From an uncultured Mycoplasmatota bacterium (lineage in GTDB: Bacteria; Bacillota_I; Bacilli_A; RF39; UBA660): a stretch of DNA of 64,000 nt. The notes beneath the pieces are model-generated. The model saw only the letters and a program-made list of their open reading frames with translations. It was not told the DNA's origin and ran no database searches. Both the position numbers and the translations under genes were made by a program. The DNA is taken from NCBI GenBank assembly GCA_900554305.1, contig USGV01000004.1, positions 1-64,000 of the forward strand. The letters are read 5' to 3'. Position 1 is the first letter of the stretch. Each line of letters starts with the position of its first letter. Shown here piece after piece: positions 24,643 through 34,121 of this stretch.

Positions 24643-25230
24643 CTAATCTAAATCTACTTTTTTACTAACAATCTTAGATATTACATAAGCAACAATTAAC
24701 ATTAAAGAAATAATAATAATTGTATTAATATCCGTCATACTTTCAATAAAACTCTTACTTACATATCCCCAAAAAATAAGCATAAAAATCTTTCCTATAA
24801 TAATTGCTGCCAAAAACTTCCTGCGACTCATCCGAACGATACCACAAATAATATTAATTAAAAAAGCTGGAGTAAAGGGTAAGGCAACAACCAATACCAA
24901 GTTTGGAAAAGAAATATCACGAAACTTAGTAATAGATTTTTCAACCTTTTGCAATGTTTTCTTCGAAAGTACCTTTACCAAAAACTTTTCAGAAAGAAAA
25001 GAAAAAAAGGTAAAAGAAATAAAACAACCAAGACATGTTGCAATCCAAGATAAAAAAATACCCACAATGCCACCAAAAGCATTTACATTTAAAGCAACAA
25101 AAACTCCTAAAGGAAGAACTGGCAAAAAAGATTCCAAAAGAATCAATAAAAAACCAAAGAGTAAACCTCCTTGACTAATAAAATTAGTGCAAAAATCAAC
25201 AAAATTCTGAATTGCTTCCACTGGCATCAC
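24643..25230 (-). CDS. TVP38/TMEM64-type VTT-domain membrane protein
   Basis: A 195-residue membrane protein with about five helices. The VTT (SNARE-associated/DedA-like) core is visible as FGFLLILLESFLPVLPLGVFVALN, then CLGCFISFTFFS and FPNLVLVVALPFTPAFLINIICGIVRMSRRKFL. The FTPAFLINxxxG motif is diagnostic. Members move lipids or undecaprenyl phosphate across the membrane, but the substrate is not readable. The start is GTG 25230 or ATG 25227; neither has a good ribosome site. It precedes rmuC in a two- or three-gene unit after the rhodanese. Confidence 0.82.
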   Translation of the reverse strand: MMPVEAIQNFVDFCTNFISQGGLLFGFLLILLESFLPVLPLGVFVALNVNAFGGIVGIFLSWIATCLGCFISFTFFSFLSEKFLVKVLSKKTLQKVEKSITKFRDISFPNLVLVVALPFTPAFLINIICGIVRMSRRKFLAAIIIGKIFMLIFWGYVSKSFIESMTDINTIIIISLMLIVAYVISKIVSKKVDLD

Positions 25231-25252
25231 CCATTAATATTATAGTACAAAA

Positions 25253-25537
25253 CTAATCTATTAACAAGTAATTCTGATATCCTCCAATAATAGAAAACAC
25301 ATGATAACCTTGCATTCTCAGCCTTTTACAAACATCAGCACTAATATAACCAACATCGCAATACAAATAATAAATATCTTTATAATTTAAATAAGAATTA
25401 GCATGATATAAAAGTTCAGAACTGATAATATTTTGAGCACCGGGAACATGACCTTGAAGATAACTTTCTTTATCCCTAATATCTATCAAAATTCCCTTAC
25501 TAGGAAGAGAAAAAAAATCTCTAAAAGTAATATTCAT
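25253..25537 (-). CDS. single-domain rhodanese-like protein
   Basis: A 94-residue rhodanese domain that may carry persulfide sulfur on its active cysteine. It has ILIDIRDKESYLQGHVPGAQNI at the N-terminus and YLYCDVGYISADVCKRL, where C is the catalytic residue of the six-residue loop. Length is normal for the one-domain type. ATG 25537 was chosen because AGGTGG precedes it; GTG 25546 falls within that site. It is the first gene after the terminator of the secretion locus. Confidence 0.88.
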   Translation of the reverse strand: MNITFRDFFSLPSKGILIDIRDKESYLQGHVPGAQNIISSELLYHANSYLNYKDIYYLYCDVGYISADVCKRLRMQGYHVFSIIGGYQNYLLID

Positions 25538-25561
25538 ATTTACCACCTAATATAAACTATG

Positions 25562-25592
25562 AAAAAAAAGAATCTATCATCATAATAGATTC
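25562..25592 (-). terminator. terminator at the end of the T4SS-Tad locus
   Basis: A perfect 8-bp stem GAATCTAT/ATAGATTC with a 7-nt loop followed by eight T on the minus strand, immediately after the stop codon at 25593. It marks the downstream border of the 26-kb locus. Confidence 0.9.
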
Positions 25593-26771
25593 CTATTTTA
25601 TCTTATAAGGTTTTGCCTCTGTACCTTTACCACTCTTAAGTAATACATTGCCATCTAACATAATAACTACTCTAGGATACATATAGCTAGATGTTGTAGT
25701 AGCTTCTGCAACACCACTAGAACTAACACCATAAGCCTCATCAGTATTGTCTTTAACAGCAGTAACTAACCACCATTTATAAGAGGCTGCTAAATAATTA
25801 TAATTTTGACAAGAATAATCAACAATTGTTTTACAATTAGGATCAACACTACCCATCATAAAATCAGAAGCAGTAAGCAATCCAATTTTTTGATTTTCCA
25901 AAACTTCACTACATTCAATAGAATTATCTGTAGCAGTATCAGAAACACTTCTCTTTCCAGTACATAAATCAAAAGCTACAGTTTTACTTCTATCATCGTC
26001 ACTTAAGATAATTTTATATTCATCGGTTGTATCATAGTATTCTAAAATAGAATCTTTAATACGGCTAGCAGAAAAAGTATTAATACCAATATTATATCCA
26101 ACTTGAGAATTATAACGATCATCCCATGGAACAGACTCAGACATATCAGTATCCAAAATCAATAAAAAGTTTCCATCGGCAGTAACCTTAACAATTCGCC
26201 AAACCGCATTATCAAGTTCTAAATAGTTATTAACAGTCTCACCACGATATACATAAGCATTTCCTACTTCATATAATCCATATCCTTCAGTAACAACATC
26301 TTTTGTAACTACTTCCTTTAAAGATTGCGTAATGTAATCCTCACCACAATCTAATCTTGGAATATATAAATATCCATCACCATTCGTTTGTACAGTGACT
26401 GTACCAGAGCAAGACTTCCCTTCACCTGTGTATTCAACCATTTCTTTCATATACTCAGAAGCAGCCAATGTCTCTACATCAATCTCAACGCGATGTGATT
26501 CTGTAGCAGGTAAACGCTTAGGATGATCTTCAAAATATGCCTCTGCAGCATTAGTCATAATTTTTTCAATATCATCATAACTATAAGTCTTATTCGAAAA
26601 AAGAAGTAATACCACAGCAATTAACACAACACCAATAACAATAACTCCACCAAAGATAAGTAATCTTTTTTTCAAATCATCATTAACACTATGAGAACTA
26701 CTAGTTTTCTTATCTTTTGTCTCATTAGTATTAATAGCATTAAAACTACCTACATTAAAATTTGTACCCAT
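25593..26771 (-). CDS. membrane-anchored protein with pilin-like and DUF6273-like domains
   Basis: A 392-residue exported protein. A Ser/Thr/Lys-rich cytoplasmic tail precedes one transmembrane helix (about 37-58). Residues 68-155 form a pilin-like region: NAAEAYFEDHPKRLP, VETLAASEYMKE, then two cysteines around a beta region. The same pattern occurs in the 605-residue protein (48627) and the prepilin (58027). The rest resembles the DUF6273-type domain (WRIVKVTADGNFLLIL ... YPRVVIMLDGNVLLKSGKGTEAKPYKI). No prepilin peptidase site is present. It is the last gene of the locus, after AGGAGG, 11 nt from virD4. The role is probably structural, on the cell surface. Confidence 0.75.
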   Translation of the reverse strand: MGTNFNVGSFNAINTNETKDKKTSSSHSVNDDLKKRLLIFGGVIVIGVVLIAVVLLLFSNKTYSYDDIEKIMTNAAEAYFEDHPKRLPATESHRVEIDVETLAASEYMKEMVEYTGEGKSCSGTVTVQTNGDGYLYIPRLDCGEDYITQSLKEVVTKDVVTEGYGLYEVGNAYVYRGETVNNYLELDNAVWRIVKVTADGNFLLILDTDMSESVPWDDRYNSQVGYNIGINTFSASRIKDSILEYYDTTDEYKIILSDDDRSKTVAFDLCTGKRSVSDTATDNSIECSEVLENQKIGLLTASDFMMGSVDPNCKTIVDYSCQNYNYLAASYKWWLVTAVKDNTDEAYGVSSSGVAEATTTSSYMYPRVVIMLDGNVLLKSGKGTEAKPYKIK

Positions 26772-26782
26772 AAATATACCTC

Positions 26783-29134
26783 CTAATTATCAAAAAAGTC
26801 ATCAAAGAACTCATCGTCATCTTCATCATCTAATACTAAATTATTATTAACGTTAGCTGACTCTTTCTTTTCTGCTTCTTTTATCTCTGGCTCTTTTGCA
26901 TCAGAAGAAGCAGGTTTGTTAGTAACTGGTTTCTGTTCAACTTTAGAAGATTCTGATTTAGGAGAAACAGCTTTCTCTTTTGCAGCATTTTGCTTTTCTT
27001 CTTCTTCAAGTTCAGCAATTTTCGCATCAATCTTCTTCATTAGCTCATCTACATCAAAACCAAGTCCATCATCTTTAGCAGGTACCGGATTTGATGATAT
27101 TGGAGAAGTTGCTGGACGCATAGAAGGAGCGCCAGAATTCTCTCTAGGTAACGAATTACTACTAGAGTTATGGTTAGTTGCCATTGGAGAACCCATAGGT
27201 GCAAACGGATTCATTGCTGACGATTGCCCATTTCCCACAGGTGCAAATGGATTCATGCCATTAGGCATATTCTCTCTAGGCATAGCATTAGGTCTAGGAC
27301 CAGTCATACCACCTGCATTAGGTGCAAATGGATTTCTAGCTCCTCCCATAGGTGGCATACCTGCACCAAACATATTATTTCCACCTGCTGGATTTTGATT
27401 ATCAGCAGAATTCATCATTTCAAGTAATTTTTTCTTCTTCTGTGCTTTTACAAATTCCTTAATATCAAATGTATGAACTGGAATTTTTTCACGAGTTGGA
27501 TAAGTAGCTTTAGGATAGGTCCTTCCCCAATCCAACTTAAAATATGGTGTAAACTTCGTTTTAAAAGGTTGCTTTCTCATACGAAGAATAATAACCTCAA
27601 ATTGTTTCATACGTTGTAAGTCAGAAACTGTAACAAGTGGTGTTGAAGCAGTTTTTTCATCTTTCTTAGATTTTACTTCACCACACATCTTAGAAATTTC
27701 TTCCAAAGCCTTTAATTCTGTAGTAATCAAATAAATAATATTACCACAGTTACCACGAATAGTTTCTGCATTTTCTTTTCCATAAACCTGATCAAGCTGA
27801 GCAAAGTTCTGAATAATCATAGTAAAACGAATCGCTCTAGAACGAGCCGCTGTAATCATAGTTGTAACATCTTTCAAAGGTGGCATATTAGCAAACTCAT
27901 CAAGTAAGAAATTTGTACGAACAGGAAGTTTTCCACCATGTTCTTGTGCAACACCAATTAATGTTTCATAAATTTGTTTTAATAAAATTGTAACTAAAGA
28001 ATGATATGTTTTCTTTTCATCTTGAATAACAATAAATACAGCAGTAGGTCTTTGACCAATACTCTCTAAATCAATATCACTATGTGATAACATCTCACTT
28101 AAATTATCACGAGATGCAAATAATTTAACTTTTTGTTTAAATACAGATAAAATAGAACCTTTAGTTTCAGTAGGTGCCATAATTGTACTTGAAGCATTAA
28201 TAGCTGCTGCACTAGCAGGATCCTTTGCTGCAAAATACTCTTTTATATATGTACTACCACCAAACTTTTCTTCACCAACAGTAGTTGCTAAAGAAATACT
28301 ATTAATATTAATTTCTTCTTCTTTAGCATCTTCAAATAAACCTAAAGCAACTCCTGAAAAATAATCAGCAGAAGTTTTTTCCCAGAATGGATCTGCATTC
28401 TGATTGGACTCATCGTACAAAATATTTAAAGCTAAGTCATCAAGCAACTCAATAGCTTTATCTTGATTTCCTGATTTATACATTTGATATGGTAAAGACA
28501 TTGGATTCCAAGCATTACCATTTTGCGGGTCACGGAAATTTAAAAGTAAGATCTGATATCCACGAGAACGTAACATATTACTAGTCTTTTCATAAATTTC
28601 ACCTTTAGGGTCAGTAATAATCATTGACTCCTTAGCCTTTGCCAAACTATGAACAAGAGGCAAAATAACAGTTTGAGTCTTACCAGAACCAGTAGCACCA
28701 ATAACTAATGAATGGTACTCACTATTATCTACCCACATCTCATTTTCATTTAAAATAAGTGGTACTCCAGCAGAGGTTGAGTTTTCCTGTTTAATTTCTA
28801 CACGATCCAACTCTGATTTAATTTCTTTATCCTTAGCCCATCTAGAATACCCTTTATCTTTTTTATCAGTAGTAATACCAAAACCTTTCTCACGTTCGAA
28901 AAAATAAGAACTAACACTGACAAGCAAACCACCTAAGGCAAGAAAATAAAATACTAAAGTAGCTGCTATATATTTAGAACCGAAAGCAGGAAATGGGTTA
29001 AGACCTACTAAATAACCTTCCGTGGCAAAAGAAGATAAATTTAAGACACCAATACATACAATATATAATAAAAATATTGCAAATAAAACAAACATTAAAA
29101 TATCTTCTGGATCTGCTCTAAACTTAAATTTCAT
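26783..29134 (-). CDS. virD4: VirD4/TraG-type coupling ATPase of the type IV secretion system
   Basis: A 783-residue membrane ATPase that recruits substrates to the secretion channel. Two N-terminal helices (about 11-33 and 55-77) are followed by Walker A GATGSGKT (146-153), IITDPKGEIYE, and a Walker B-type FLLDEFANMPPL; TraG/VirD4 motifs such as TMIIQNFAQLDQVYG follow. The tail (from about 570) is disordered, with three NPFAP motifs, Met/Gly/Pro stretches and an acidic end (DDEDDDEFFDDFF) that may contact partners. ATG 29134 follows AAGGGAG; the TTG further up is unlikely. No relaxase gene lies nearby, so protein export is as likely as DNA transfer. Confidence 0.93.
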   Translation of the reverse strand: MKFKFRADPEDILMFVLFAIFLLYIVCIGVLNLSSFATEGYLVGLNPFPAFGSKYIAATLVFYFLALGGLLVSVSSYFFEREKGFGITTDKKDKGYSRWAKDKEIKSELDRVEIKQENSTSAGVPLILNENEMWVDNSEYHSLVIGATGSGKTQTVILPLVHSLAKAKESMIITDPKGEIYEKTSNMLRSRGYQILLLNFRDPQNGNAWNPMSLPYQMYKSGNQDKAIELLDDLALNILYDESNQNADPFWEKTSADYFSGVALGLFEDAKEEEININSISLATTVGEEKFGGSTYIKEYFAAKDPASAAAINASSTIMAPTETKGSILSVFKQKVKLFASRDNLSEMLSHSDIDLESIGQRPTAVFIVIQDEKKTYHSLVTILLKQIYETLIGVAQEHGGKLPVRTNFLLDEFANMPPLKDVTTMITAARSRAIRFTMIIQNFAQLDQVYGKENAETIRGNCGNIIYLITTELKALEEISKMCGEVKSKKDEKTASTPLVTVSDLQRMKQFEVIILRMRKQPFKTKFTPYFKLDWGRTYPKATYPTREKIPVHTFDIKEFVKAQKKKKLLEMMNSADNQNPAGGNNMFGAGMPPMGGARNPFAPNAGGMTGPRPNAMPRENMPNGMNPFAPVGNGQSSAMNPFAPMGSPMATNHNSSSNSLPRENSGAPSMRPATSPISSNPVPAKDDGLGFDVDELMKKIDAKIAELEEEEKQNAAKEKAVSPKSESSKVEQKPVTNKPASSDAKEPEIKEAEKKESANVNNNLVLDDEDDDEFFDDFFDN

Positions 29135-29189
29135 TTGATTACTCCCTTTCGCCAACTATTATAACATCAAAACTTCATATCGTCATTAT

Positions 29190-29972
29190 TTATTGATTAG
29201 AAATTTCAATTTCAAACGCATCATCGCGGAATTCATATAACATAGTAAGAGGTGTCTGATTACTATATTTTGCACAAGTTAAGATTAATTCATATTCTTT
29301 ATCATTATCGACATCTGCAACAGTATACAAACTAGGCTTACAACCATTAACCCCTTCATTTGTATCTACATCTTCATAAAGCATATATATTTTATTGTTA
29401 TCAACCATAAATACAAAAGAAAAATATTTATCTGGGAAAAAGTCAATAGCAAAAACATTACTAACAACATAAAACTCTTCCGCAATACCATCTTTATCAA
29501 AATCCACATCAGAAACTGTTGCTAATGTATAATTCACATTAGTATCAAAACCATGTTCCTGTAATACCTGATTAACATAAGTGTAATCTGTAATATTATT
29601 AGTAGTAAAATTTAAAATATCCATATCAAAGTCTGCTTGGTAGGCGAAAAGATTACCATCGTAAGAAATCGCATTTCGATTATTATCAAATAAATACCAT
29701 TGATCATCTTGCCAAACCAAATACTTACCAAAATATTGATTATTAACATAAATATTAAATTTTTGCCAATTTAAAGTAGAAAGTAAAGATGAGGTGTTCA
29801 TATTAAACCAATTCCTAGAAGAATAATTCCAAACAGCGGAATTACCTACTAATAAAGTAGTAGTTGCTTTTCTCTCTCGAGTCTCGCTAACACCAAAAGC
29901 AAGATACATCACAACCGCATAAACAATTAAAACAGCAATAATGATAATATACTTTAATTTTCCCTTTTTCAT
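29190..29972 (-). CDS. anchored extracellular protein with DxDxDG-type repeats
   Basis: A 260-residue protein with one N-terminal transmembrane helix (about 8-28) and an outer domain. Two loop motifs, DVDFDKDGIAEEFYVV and DVDNDKEYELIL, resemble Ca2+-binding FG-GAP/dockerin-like loops followed by a beta strand. The region near 65-110 has many Trp, Tyr and Asn. No exact family recognised. AGGAGA precedes ATG 29972. It lies between virD4 and the wall hydrolase gene, so it may be a VirB8-like or accessory surface subunit, which is inference. Confidence 0.65.
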   Translation of the reverse strand: MKKGKLKYIIIIAVLIVYAVVMYLAFGVSETRERKATTTLLVGNSAVWNYSSRNWFNMNTSSLLSTLNWQKFNIYVNNQYFGKYLVWQDDQWYLFDNNRNAISYDGNLFAYQADFDMDILNFTTNNITDYTYVNQVLQEHGFDTNVNYTLATVSDVDFDKDGIAEEFYVVSNVFAIDFFPDKYFSFVFMVDNNKIYMLYEDVDTNEGVNGCKPSLYTVADVDNDKEYELILTCAKYSNQTPLTMLYEFRDDAFEIEISNQ

Positions 29973-29981
29973 ATCTTTCTC

Positions 29982-32306
29982 CTATACTACTTTAAAATAT
30001 GCATATTGACTAGTATTAGCCCAGTTATATTGTTGCCACATACTAGTAGATTGACTAGCTGGATCCATCATAAGAATGGTATTACCATCAATTCCATCAA
30101 TAGCAACCCAGTGTTGTCCTGTATTACCTTTTACTTCAGCAACTACATAATATCCTTGATCAACTAAATTTTGAAGAGTAGATAATTTTTGTTGTTGAGA
30201 TTGACCAGCAACTGAAATTTTATTAACAAATTGGAAATTAGGTGCAACACTACTAACAGAGCCCCAAACAAAATTAGCTCCTTGGAACCCTCCTACTTGA
30301 TTCAATTTTTGGACAAATGTACCTGGATTAAAATCACCATCCACGTTAACATCAACACCACTTTTCGCTATTAACATAGAAATCGAAGTAACTAGACACC
30401 CAACTCCACCAATCGTAGAACTTGTATTTCCTATCGTTATACTCGCCCAGGCAGGATCTCCTTGCTTCCAACCAGCATAAGGACCTGTACTTCCAGTACT
30501 ATTACAACCACTACCAGAACCAGTATTACAACTCATTTCATCAATATCAGTGGCACCGTAATTTCTGCTACCAGAATTATATACTTGTAATAGTATTTGT
30601 TTATAATTAAGGCCTTGATTAGCTAACTCAGTAAACTTTCTCTGTTCAGTAGAAACATATCCAGCGGATATAATATATCCCTGATCATTAACTAAAACCT
30701 CTCCCATAGTTTCATTAGCTAAAGTTCTCATCTTATGATCCGCAGGCATAGGATCCTTAAACTTGGTTCCGTGATCAATTCCACTGCGAACAGTACCATA
30801 CTGTTCCCCATCATTCATCGCAGAACATCCCAAGTTTGGATTACAATACACTTGATCTGCAACACAAGAAGCCATTTGTAAAATCCATTTTCCGTCAGAC
30901 TCTTGCTCTAATTTTTTGCCAAGTGCATTTCCCATTGCTGTAGGTCTCGCAAGAGCATAACTTCTAGCTGCAACCATCTGTGCTTTAATCGCTTCATCTG
31001 GAGCACTAGGACCAATTTCTTGGTAAGCAACTCCTAGAATATATTGTTCAAAAGGAACTAGTTCCTCTCCTTCTAATGGTTCTCCCCAGGTTCCACTACC
31101 AAATTCTCCACCACATTGCATCAAACGAACTTGCAAATCGGTAATAGACATAGCTTTTGCTACATTCCCACGACCTTCAATATAAAATCCCTTAATTTCA
31201 TAAACGCAAGATCCTAAACTAGCACAATTAGAAGCAGTAGCACCAATCAAACTAAAATAACTATCATAATAGTCAAAAACTTCATCAGCCATTGCTTCGT
31301 ACATATCTTCACTTTGACCAGGAAGATATTTAGGAAAAATATTATTTATTAAGTTTTGTCTAAAAGTTTCTTCGCTAAAGCTATTACCAGAAAACATAGC
31401 ATTAGCGATTTCGGTAATAACTGCCGTAGTCATATCATCATAAGAAAGTTTAGCTTCGTGCTGATTTAAAACACTAAACACAGCCGAAATGTAAACAGCA
31501 TCCAAAGTTTTTCCTTGGGACTGGAACGAATTTTTGACATCTGAAACACGATCAAAAAAGGCTTGAGCTTCTGGATCGGAAGATTCATAATCCACTTCCC
31601 CTGTCATTCCACCAGTAGCAGCACTAACACCAAAAGCATCATCATACCCAGAAATAACACCACTACCTTGAGCTATAACCATTAATATTACAACAATAAA
31701 AATAAAACCTGCCGCAAAAGATATAACACCAACTTTTACAGCAATACTTCCAGAAAACATTCCTTCTAAAGCAGTAGATTGCTCTTTGCCAGAATCATTC
31801 TTATTATCACCCAAAAAATCCGGTTTAGACGGCTTACTAGGCTTATCTAAAGCACTTTCACCACCACCAACACCCTGCTTAGCATTCTGGATTTTATCAG
31901 AGGAAATTCCACCTTTAGGATCTGCAGTTGCTATATCAGTAGCCTTATTAGCAATATCTAAAGCACCACTATCATTTGCTTTAGATAAAACTTTACGAGT
32001 AAGCGGATTTTTTGCTAAATTCTTGCCAAGTTGTTGACCAATTTTTGATTTAGCAACAGCATCACCAACTTTAGCACCAACTTTAGCACCGGCACTACCA
32101 CCCAAATAAGCACCTACTGCAGCTCCAGCTGTTTTACCAGCTTTTTGTACACCTTCCTGAGCAGACTGTTTTTCGTGCTCCTTTTTAGCTGCCTTAGCTT
32201 CTCCATAGCTTTGTGGCTGTTGTTCAGCACCAGCTGATTGACCTTGATCATCGCCATGTACTACACGATTTCCATGTAAATCATTTTTATTATTCATTAC
32301 TGGCAC
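29982..32306 (-). CDS. T4SS cell-wall hydrolase: SpoIID domain fused to C39-like peptidase
   Basis: A 774-residue membrane protein. A basic Ala/Gly/Lys-rich cytoplasmic region (about 1-180, with GAYLGGSAGAKVGAKVGDAV) is followed by one helix (about 192-215) and a helical outer segment. A SpoIID/LytB domain (about 415-560) has PFEQYILGVAYQEI and AIKAQMVAARSYAL, where the Glu is the proposed lytic transglycosylase residue. The C-terminal papain-like C39 domain (about 610-774) has GGVGCLVTSISM (Cys), GQHWVAIDGI (His) and LMMDPAS (Asp). It probably opens peptidoglycan for the channel, the place held by CwlT/Orf14 enzymes in Tn916-like systems. The start is GTG 32306 after GGTGGTGAT. Confidence 0.85.
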   Translation of the reverse strand: MPVMNNKNDLHGNRVVHGDDQGQSAGAEQQPQSYGEAKAAKKEHEKQSAQEGVQKAGKTAGAAVGAYLGGSAGAKVGAKVGDAVAKSKIGQQLGKNLAKNPLTRKVLSKANDSGALDIANKATDIATADPKGGISSDKIQNAKQGVGGGESALDKPSKPSKPDFLGDNKNDSGKEQSTALEGMFSGSIAVKVGVISFAAGFIFIVVILMVIAQGSGVISGYDDAFGVSAATGGMTGEVDYESSDPEAQAFFDRVSDVKNSFQSQGKTLDAVYISAVFSVLNQHEAKLSYDDMTTAVITEIANAMFSGNSFSEETFRQNLINNIFPKYLPGQSEDMYEAMADEVFDYYDSYFSLIGATASNCASLGSCVYEIKGFYIEGRGNVAKAMSITDLQVRLMQCGGEFGSGTWGEPLEGEELVPFEQYILGVAYQEIGPSAPDEAIKAQMVAARSYALARPTAMGNALGKKLEQESDGKWILQMASCVADQVYCNPNLGCSAMNDGEQYGTVRSGIDHGTKFKDPMPADHKMRTLANETMGEVLVNDQGYIISAGYVSTEQRKFTELANQGLNYKQILLQVYNSGSRNYGATDIDEMSCNTGSGSGCNSTGSTGPYAGWKQGDPAWASITIGNTSSTIGGVGCLVTSISMLIAKSGVDVNVDGDFNPGTFVQKLNQVGGFQGANFVWGSVSSVAPNFQFVNKISVAGQSQQQKLSTLQNLVDQGYYVVAEVKGNTGQHWVAIDGIDGNTILMMDPASQSTSMWQQYNWANTSQYAYFKVV

Positions 32307-32330
32307 TAAACATCACCACCTTCTAAACTT

Positions 32331-34121
32331 CTAAAAACCTCCACCAGAACCAAAGGAATCTAATTCTTCTTTAGTAACTGCAATATTAATACGCATACGC
32401 CTGTTTCCACAAACAAATAATGCTTCACCTTGAGAATAACGTTTTATACTCTCTTTTTCACTATCATTTAAATCAATTAGTAAACTCAAATCTTCAACCG
32501 CCTGTTTCTTTAATCCCATTACTAAATAATAAGAGGCATTATCAAAGATTGCTTTACCATGCATAATAACACCAGGATCAGCAAAATCACTAGGTTGTTG
32601 AGTAATAATAATAGTCCCAGTATTATATTTTCGAGCACGTCTTTGTACCTGAGCTAAGAATTCAGCACCAAGTGCATTATTAGCACCAAGCAATACATGC
32701 GCTTCATCAACCATCATAATAGTATCAACATTAAAATCTAAACAAAGTCCCCATGCATACTTTAAAACATTAAAGAACAAAGCATTACGAATATTAGAGT
32801 CTGTATTCATCAACTCTTTAATATTAAATACCATAAAATCACTATCACGACTTATAGTAGTATGACCATCAAAATAGAAACGTAGTTCTTTAGTAATAGG
32901 ACGAATCTTTAACTCCAATCGTTCCATAACATCACGCTCTTGTGTTTGTTCCGTCATAGACATTAATCGTCCTTTAATAGTAGCATAAACATCTGAAAAA
33001 GTCGGATAATCTTTAGATGTAAATTGAGAAAAATCAGTATTAAAATCTATTCCAAAACGTTTATACGTATCTTGAACAACATCACTAAACATAGTAAGTA
33101 CATCTTCTGTAATAGATGGATCATAATACTTTAGAAAAGCCTTTAAAAATTGTAAAGTACGAGTCAAAACAGTATAACCAAGTCCCTGCTTAATCTCCTC
33201 CTCATCTGCATCAATAACAACTTCCAAAGGATTAATTAAACCAAATTCTCCACCTTTACCAATATCGATAGTATCTCCACCATAAGTTTGCGTAATTTCA
33301 CGCAACTCATCCTCTGGATCGATAGCAACAATCTGACACCCATTACGAATATGTGTACGAAGCATAACTTTAGCAGCTGTAGATTTACCAGATCCAGAAG
33401 TACCAAGAATAATCATATTAGCATTATTACGGTTATTTTCCTTACGAATCTTATATAAGAACTGATTAAATAAAATAACACCACCAGAGAAATCTACTCC
33501 TAATAAAGTAGCAAGTCCTGGATCCTTAATACTGTCAAAAATAAATGGATACATAGCTGCTATAGTTACAGAAGGAATGGGTGTACCAATTCTTTGTTCT
33601 ATATCTTGAGGTGGAAAAATAGGTAAAATACTCTTCAAAACTTTTTCTTGTTCAAAACGTAAAGAGATTCCTTTTAATTCCATCGCATCTAAATAATTTT
33701 TAACATTTACTTTCTTTAATTCTAAATCTTCTTTAGTATCAGCAGTAATCATAATATGCATTTGAAAATCAAAGATACGAGCCTGACTACCAGCAAGCAT
33801 CGAAGTAAAATACTCCAAACTCTCTGCATCTTGGCGATATCTTTCGCGCATCGTTTGATCTTTTTCATGCTGATATTTTTCCTTTAAGTCAGCAACCTGT
33901 CTATTTAACATCTTAGACATGGTCTGAAAAGGAACTGGAATATGTTTAACAACAACTTTAATTCCTGGCATATTAGTTAAAGATGACAAATATCCTGGTG
34001 TAATATATTTAGGATAAGAAACTACTGTAAGAATAGTTGCATACTTATCACTAATAAAGAAATCACTAGGATTGAAACTAAGCCCCTTAGGAGCTAGTTG
34101 ACTTCTTAAACTGGTACTCAT
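32331..34121 (-). CDS. virB4: VirB4-type secretion ATPase, C-terminal part of a split protein
   Basis: A 596-residue cytoplasmic AAA+/RecA ATPase that energises the type IV channel. Walker A GTSGSGKS is at about 240, followed by IVAIDPEDELREI; Walker B TIMMVDEAHVLLG is at about 470, and RRARKYNTGTIIITQQPSDF lies near 490. These are VirB4/TraC hallmarks. The usual N-terminal ~150 residues are encoded separately by the gene upstream (34118-34669), whose stop overlaps this ATG by 4 nt (ATGA), so both halves should be made together. GGTGAT precedes the ATG. All nucleotide-binding residues are intact. Confidence 0.92.
   Translation of the reverse strand: MSTSLRSQLAPKGLSFNPSDFFISDKYATILTVVSYPKYITPGYLSSLTNMPGIKVVVKHIPVPFQTMSKMLNRQVADLKEKYQHEKDQTMRERYRQDAESLEYFTSMLAGSQARIFDFQMHIMITADTKEDLELKKVNVKNYLDAMELKGISLRFEQEKVLKSILPIFPPQDIEQRIGTPIPSVTIAAMYPFIFDSIKDPGLATLLGVDFSGGVILFNQFLYKIRKENNRNNANMIILGTSGSGKSTAAKVMLRTHIRNGCQIVAIDPEDELREITQTYGGDTIDIGKGGEFGLINPLEVVIDADEEEIKQGLGYTVLTRTLQFLKAFLKYYDPSITEDVLTMFSDVVQDTYKRFGIDFNTDFSQFTSKDYPTFSDVYATIKGRLMSMTEQTQERDVMERLELKIRPITKELRFYFDGHTTISRDSDFMVFNIKELMNTDSNIRNALFFNVLKYAWGLCLDFNVDTIMMVDEAHVLLGANNALGAEFLAQVQRRARKYNTGTIIITQQPSDFADPGVIMHGKAIFDNASYYLVMGLKKQAVEDLSLLIDLNDSEKESIKRYSQGEALFVCGNRRMRINIAVTKEELDSFGSGGGF

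Noticed and set aside
26916..27398. A 160-codon plus-strand frame rich in Gly, Ser and Pro
   Set aside because: Shadow of the low-complexity tail of virD4 on the other strand.
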